Assembly (NCBI GenBank): GCA_013813905.1
Contig: JACCQX010000024.1
Span: 1-9,238, forward strand
Direction: 5' to 3'
Source: Chloroflexota bacterium
GTDB taxonomy: Bacteria > Chloroflexota > Limnocylindria > Limnocylindrales > CSP1-4
DNA length: 9,238 nt
Within the stretch, counting starts at the first letter, position 1. Each line of letters starts with the position of its first letter. The notes under the pieces are model-generated. The model made no database searches. It had not been told where the DNA came from and saw nothing but the letters and a program-made list of their open reading frames with translations. The translations under genes were made by a program, and so were the position numbers. Of the stretch, positions 7,436-9,238 are shown piece after piece.

Positions 7436-8182
7436 CTAACCTCCTGCCGGCTCGGTGGCCGGTACACGTTCTTCGCTGACGTTAGCGGGCTTCGCAGCTG
7501 GGGCGGCAGGCCGGGCCTTCTCCGAGGCCGAAGCCGCGCCTGCGGGTGAGGCCGCCGCTACCGGCGGAGCTCCGGCGGCCGGTCGAGCCGGACCGTCCGT
7601 GCCCGTGGGGGCCGCTCGTTCGACCGGTGATTCGTCTGCCTCCGGTCGACTGGTGGATTCGTGGCTCTTGGCCTTGTGCAGCGACGTCACGACCATGGAC
7701 ATCGACTTGCCTTCCAGCACCGGTGGACGCTCCACCGTGCCGTGGTCCTTGATCAGCTCTCCGAAGCGAAGTAGCAGGTCACGCCCGATGTAGGCGTGGC
7801 TCACCTCGCGCCCCCGAAAGCGACAGGTGACCTTGACGCGATCGCCATCCTCGAGGAACTGGATCGCCCGCCGGACCTTGGTGTCGAAGTCGCCCTTGCC
7901 GATCTTGGGCGCGATCCGGATCTCCTTGAATTCGACCGAACGCTGATGGCGTCGGGCTTCCTTCTCTCGGCGGGCCTGCTCGTACTTGAACTGGCCGTAG
8001 TCGAGGAGTCGAGCGACCGGCGGGACGGCCATCGGCGCGACCTCCACGAGGTCGTACCCCCGGTCTTGCGCCAAGCGCAGGGCGTGCCCCGTGGGCATGA
8101 CCCCCATCTGGCTTCCCTCTTCATCGACGACCCGTAGTTGGGGAACACGGATCATCTCGTTGATGCGCAGGTCTCGACTCAG
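7436..8182 (-). CDS. infC: Translation initiation factor IF-3 with Ala/Pro-rich C-terminal tail
   Basis: IF-3 binds the 30S subunit, prevents premature 50S joining and proofreads start codons. The N-domain shows LRVVDEEGSQMG, HALRLAQDRGYDLVEVAP and PPVARLLDYGQFKYEQ. The basic linker is EKEARRHQRSVEFKEIR. The C-domain shows GDFDTKVRRAIQFLEDGDRV, VTCRFRGREVSHAYIG and LEGKSMSMVV. The first ATG (8155, 239 aa) lies inside the conserved N-terminal motif. In-frame codons upstream read SRDLRINE, the block that precedes IRV in IF-3 homologues. I therefore place the start at CTG 8182 (248 aa), which has GAGGGA six bases upstream. CTG 8170 and ATG 8155 are alternatives. The in-frame stop TAG at 8203 bounds the options. 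After the C-domain comes a 76-residue Ala/Pro/Ser/Glu-rich tail (bases 7439-7666) not present in E. coli or Bacillus IF-3. The family call is certain; the start is not. Confidence 0.95.
   Translation of the reverse strand: MSRDLRINEMIRVPQLRVVDEEGSQMGVMPTGHALRLAQDRGYDLVEVAPMAVPPVARLLDYGQFKYEQARREKEARRHQRSVEFKEIRIAPKIGKGDFDTKVRRAIQFLEDGDRVKVTCRFRGREVSHAYIGRDLLLRFGELIKDHGTVERPPVLEGKSMSMVVTSLHKAKSHESTSRPEADESPVERAAPTGTDGPARPAAGAPPVAAASPAGAASASEKARPAAPAAKPANVSEERVPATEPAGG
7437..7445 (-). promoter_or_regulatory. Shine-Dalgarno of rpmI inside the infC 3' end
   Basis: On the minus strand the last infC codons and stop read GCAGGAGGTTAG. The perfect AGGAGG sits nine bases before the rpmI GTG at 7430. 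This is the strongest ribosome-binding site in the window and supports the GTG as the true L35 start. Confidence 0.85.
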
Positions 8183-8196
8183 GCTGGATCCCTCAT
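8179..8196 (-). other. Five-codon upstream ORF overlapping the infC start
   Basis: ATG 8196 opens a frame of five codons (MRDPA) ending in TGA at 8181-8179. The stop shares two bases with the proposed infC CTG at 8182-8180, as in a CTGA overlap. Its ATG overlaps the infC Shine-Dalgarno and it has no clear ribosome-binding site of its own, so it may be accidental. If translated it could feed terminating ribosomes to the infC start. Confidence 0.2.
8189..8194 (-). promoter_or_regulatory. Probable Shine-Dalgarno of infC for a CUG start
   Basis: GAGGGA on the minus strand ends six bases before CTG 8182, the ideal distance for that codon. It lies 33 bases from ATG 8155, too far to serve it. Together with the conserved RINE residues encoded between the two codons, it decides the start in favour of CTG. 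Confidence 0.55.
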
Positions 8197-8220
8197 GCGT
8201 CTATCGATCGGCTCGTTCGT

Positions 8221-8256
8221 GGCCCACAGCGACAGGGGTCACGATGGGCCGTGACC
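8221..8256 (-). promoter_or_regulatory. infC leader with two mutually exclusive hairpins
   Basis: Two inverted repeats overlap here. The first is a perfect 7-bp stem, GGTCACG (8237-8243) with CGTGACC (8250-8256), around a 6-nt loop. The second pairs GGCCCA (8221-8226) with TGGGCC (8245-8250), using the first hairpin's loop and one stem base. The two cannot form together. They lie in the predicted 5' untranslated region between the promoter-like element and infC. Leaders of this operon are regulated by L20 or IF-3 in other bacteria, so a control role is plausible. Neither hairpin has a U-tract, so a simple terminator is not supported. Confidence 0.4.
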
Positions 8257-8264
8257 GAAGCGGG

Positions 8265-8273
8265 ACTATAGCA
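8265..8273 (-). promoter_or_regulatory. Extended -10 promoter-like element for the infC operon
   Basis: The minus strand reads TGCTATAGT, one mismatch from the extended -10 consensus TGnTATAAT. It stands out as an AT-rich island in a GC-rich region, 27 bases downstream of the previous gene's stop and upstream of infC. No TTGACA-like -35 sits at 16-18 bp, which fits an extended -10 promoter. Transcription would begin near 8258, giving a leader of about 76 nt to CTG 8182. It would drive infC, rpmI, rplT and probably all genes to mutS2. Confidence 0.5.
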
Positions 8274-8299
8274 CGGGCGTTCGCGCGTCGCGATGAGCG

Positions 8300-9238
8300 T
8301 CAGGGCAGCGGGCCGGCCGCCAACCACCAGCCATACAGGTCGTCGAACGAGGCGGCGGCGGATCGCGCATGACCCAGGATGGATACCCGCTCGTCGGTCC
8401 AGTAGAACGTTGCGGCTCCATCGTCGAGGAAGCACAGCAGGCGCCCTGCTGCCAGCCCATCCACGGTGTAGGGGCCCTCGCTCGGCTCTCTCTCACAGCT
8501 ACTGCCGGTCGCGTCGGAGTGCGCCGCAACGAGCGCGCGATAGTCCGCTGTCATGGCGGCCGGGTCCGGATACTGGAGATAGGTCGCCACCGGCACGTCG
8601 GCCGTGGCGCAATCGACGGCCACAGCGGCCTTTAGATCCGGCCGATCCACCCGCTGACACAGGTCACGCAAGGCCTCCGGCACGTGCAGCAGCAGGGCCT
8701 CCACCGCGGGGTCGGCAGTGGGCGTCGGCGAGGGGTAGGCAACGTCGCCCGCGACGAGCCCGACCGTCACGCGGAAGTCGTCGCCCAACATCAGGGCGGC
8801 CTCCGCAGCGCTGCCCGATTCGAGGTAGAAGCCGCCTCGCAGGAAGCTCACGAAGCCGTTCGGGTCCGCCGCGCTGGCCACCACCCGATCGCCTACGCTG
8901 AAGCTCAAGCCGGGGACAGGTCCGGCATCAGTGCCGCTGCACGACAGGCGCAGGTCAAGTGGACCCGGACCGGCAACCTCGGGCACGGGCGCTTCCTCGC
9001 GCCGTAGGACGGTGGCCTCGCCACCGTCGATGCGAAGGAGGACGGCGCCGCCCGACGCGTCCAGCAGCCCGGCGTAGAAGTCCTCGTTGCTTCGGCCGCA
9101 GGTCAGGCCGTAGAACCCGTCCGCCGCCGGATCGGGCGGCTGGATCTGTGCCTCGATATCGACCAGCCCCCAGTCGCCGAACTCACGCATGGTCCATGTC
9201 GAGCGCCCCGGACCCTTGATCTCCACGACCAGCTCGTC
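8300..9238 (-). CDS. Uncharacterised two-domain, probably exported protein, N-terminus cut by window edge
   Basis: I do not recognise a named family with confidence. The frame is open to the right edge (312 codons in window, TGA at 8302-8300). The GTG at 9226 is probably internal, because DELVVEIKG just before it looks like the first strand of the same domain. Residues about 1-160 resemble the beta-sandwich (LamG/concanavalin-like) pattern of secreted proteins: WGLVDIEAQI, then FYGLTCGRS, then DFYAGLLDASGGAVLLRI. A Pro/Thr linker SPTPTADPAV (about 169-178) leads to a second domain of about 130 residues with CATADVPVATYLQY, the AMTADYRALV helix, GPYTVDGLAAGRLLCF, TFYWTDERVSILGHA and a final DDLYGWW. 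Two cysteines in the first domain and four in the second would suit disulfides outside the cytoplasm. From memory, similar C-terminal domains occur in Chloroflexota and actinobacterial kinases and hypothetical proteins, but I cannot verify this here. Confidence 0.75.
   Translation of the reverse strand, partial: DELVVEIKGPGRSTWTMREFGDWGLVDIEAQIQPPDPAADGFYGLTCGRSNEDFYAGLLDASGGAVLLRIDGGEATVLRREEAPVPEVAGPGPLDLRLSCSGTDAGPVPGLSFSVGDRVVASAADPNGFVSFLRGGFYLESGSAAEAALMLGDDFRVTVGLVAGDVAYPSPTPTADPAVEALLLHVPEALRDLCQRVDRPDLKAAVAVDCATADVPVATYLQYPDPAAMTADYRALVAAHSDATGSSCEREPSEGPYTVDGLAAGRLLCFLDDGAATFYWTDERVSILGHARSAAASFDDLYGWWLAAGPLP

Noticed and set aside
8281..8293. TCGCG-CGT-CGCGA inverted repeat just after the right-hand gene, as a terminator
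   Set aside because: The stem is only 5 bp with a 3-nt loop and no U-tract follows. In such GC-rich DNA it is expected by chance.
1..9238. Mobile elements, CRISPR arrays, tRNA or rRNA genes, defence systems
   Set aside because: No transposase, integrase, direct-repeat array, attachment-like duplication or tRNA-like fold was seen. The window is an ordinary core-gene operon with uniform base composition.

Overview
The window is a high-GC (by eye about two thirds or more G+C) bacterial segment in which every convincing gene lies on the minus strand, so it is transcribed from the right end to the left end. In that direction the order is: an unrecognised two-domain protein cut by the right edge, a short promoter and leader region, infC (IF-3), rpmI (L35), rplT (L20), pheS, pheT, a cvpA-family membrane protein gene, a 3-methyladenine DNA glycosylase gene (Mpg/AAG family), and mutS2 cut by the left edge before its Smr domain.

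From infC to mutS2 the genes are packed like one operon. Gaps are 0 to 28 nt, except for 55 nt before the glycosylase. Several junctions suggest translational coupling: TAG directly followed by ATG at pheS/pheT, TGATG at the glycosylase/mutS2 junction, and a strong Shine-Dalgarno for rpmI inside the last codons of infC. The only clear gap is about 117 nt between the right-hand gene and infC. It holds an extended -10-like element, two mutually exclusive inverted repeats, a five-codon upstream ORF, and what looks like a non-AUG (CUG) infC start.

The layout resembles the Bacillus arrangement (infC-rpmI-rplT; pheS-pheT-...-cvpA-...-mutS2), but with a base-excision glycosylase between cvpA and mutS2. 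High GC, presence of mutS2, an IF-3 with a long Ala/Pro tail, and an upstream protein of a style I associate with Chloroflexota (for example Limnocylindria-like lineages) suggest a Chloroflexota-type or related high-GC Terrabacteria genome. This assignment is inference.

Functionally the window joins translation (initiation factor, two 50S proteins, both Phe-tRNA synthetase subunits) to DNA maintenance (alkylbase glycosylase, MutS2). I see no mobile element, CRISPR array, tRNA or rRNA, and no obviously new multi-gene system. The points worth a second look are the infC leader and start, the IF-3 tail, the glycosylase whose conserved N-terminus has no start codon, and the uncharacterised right-hand protein.
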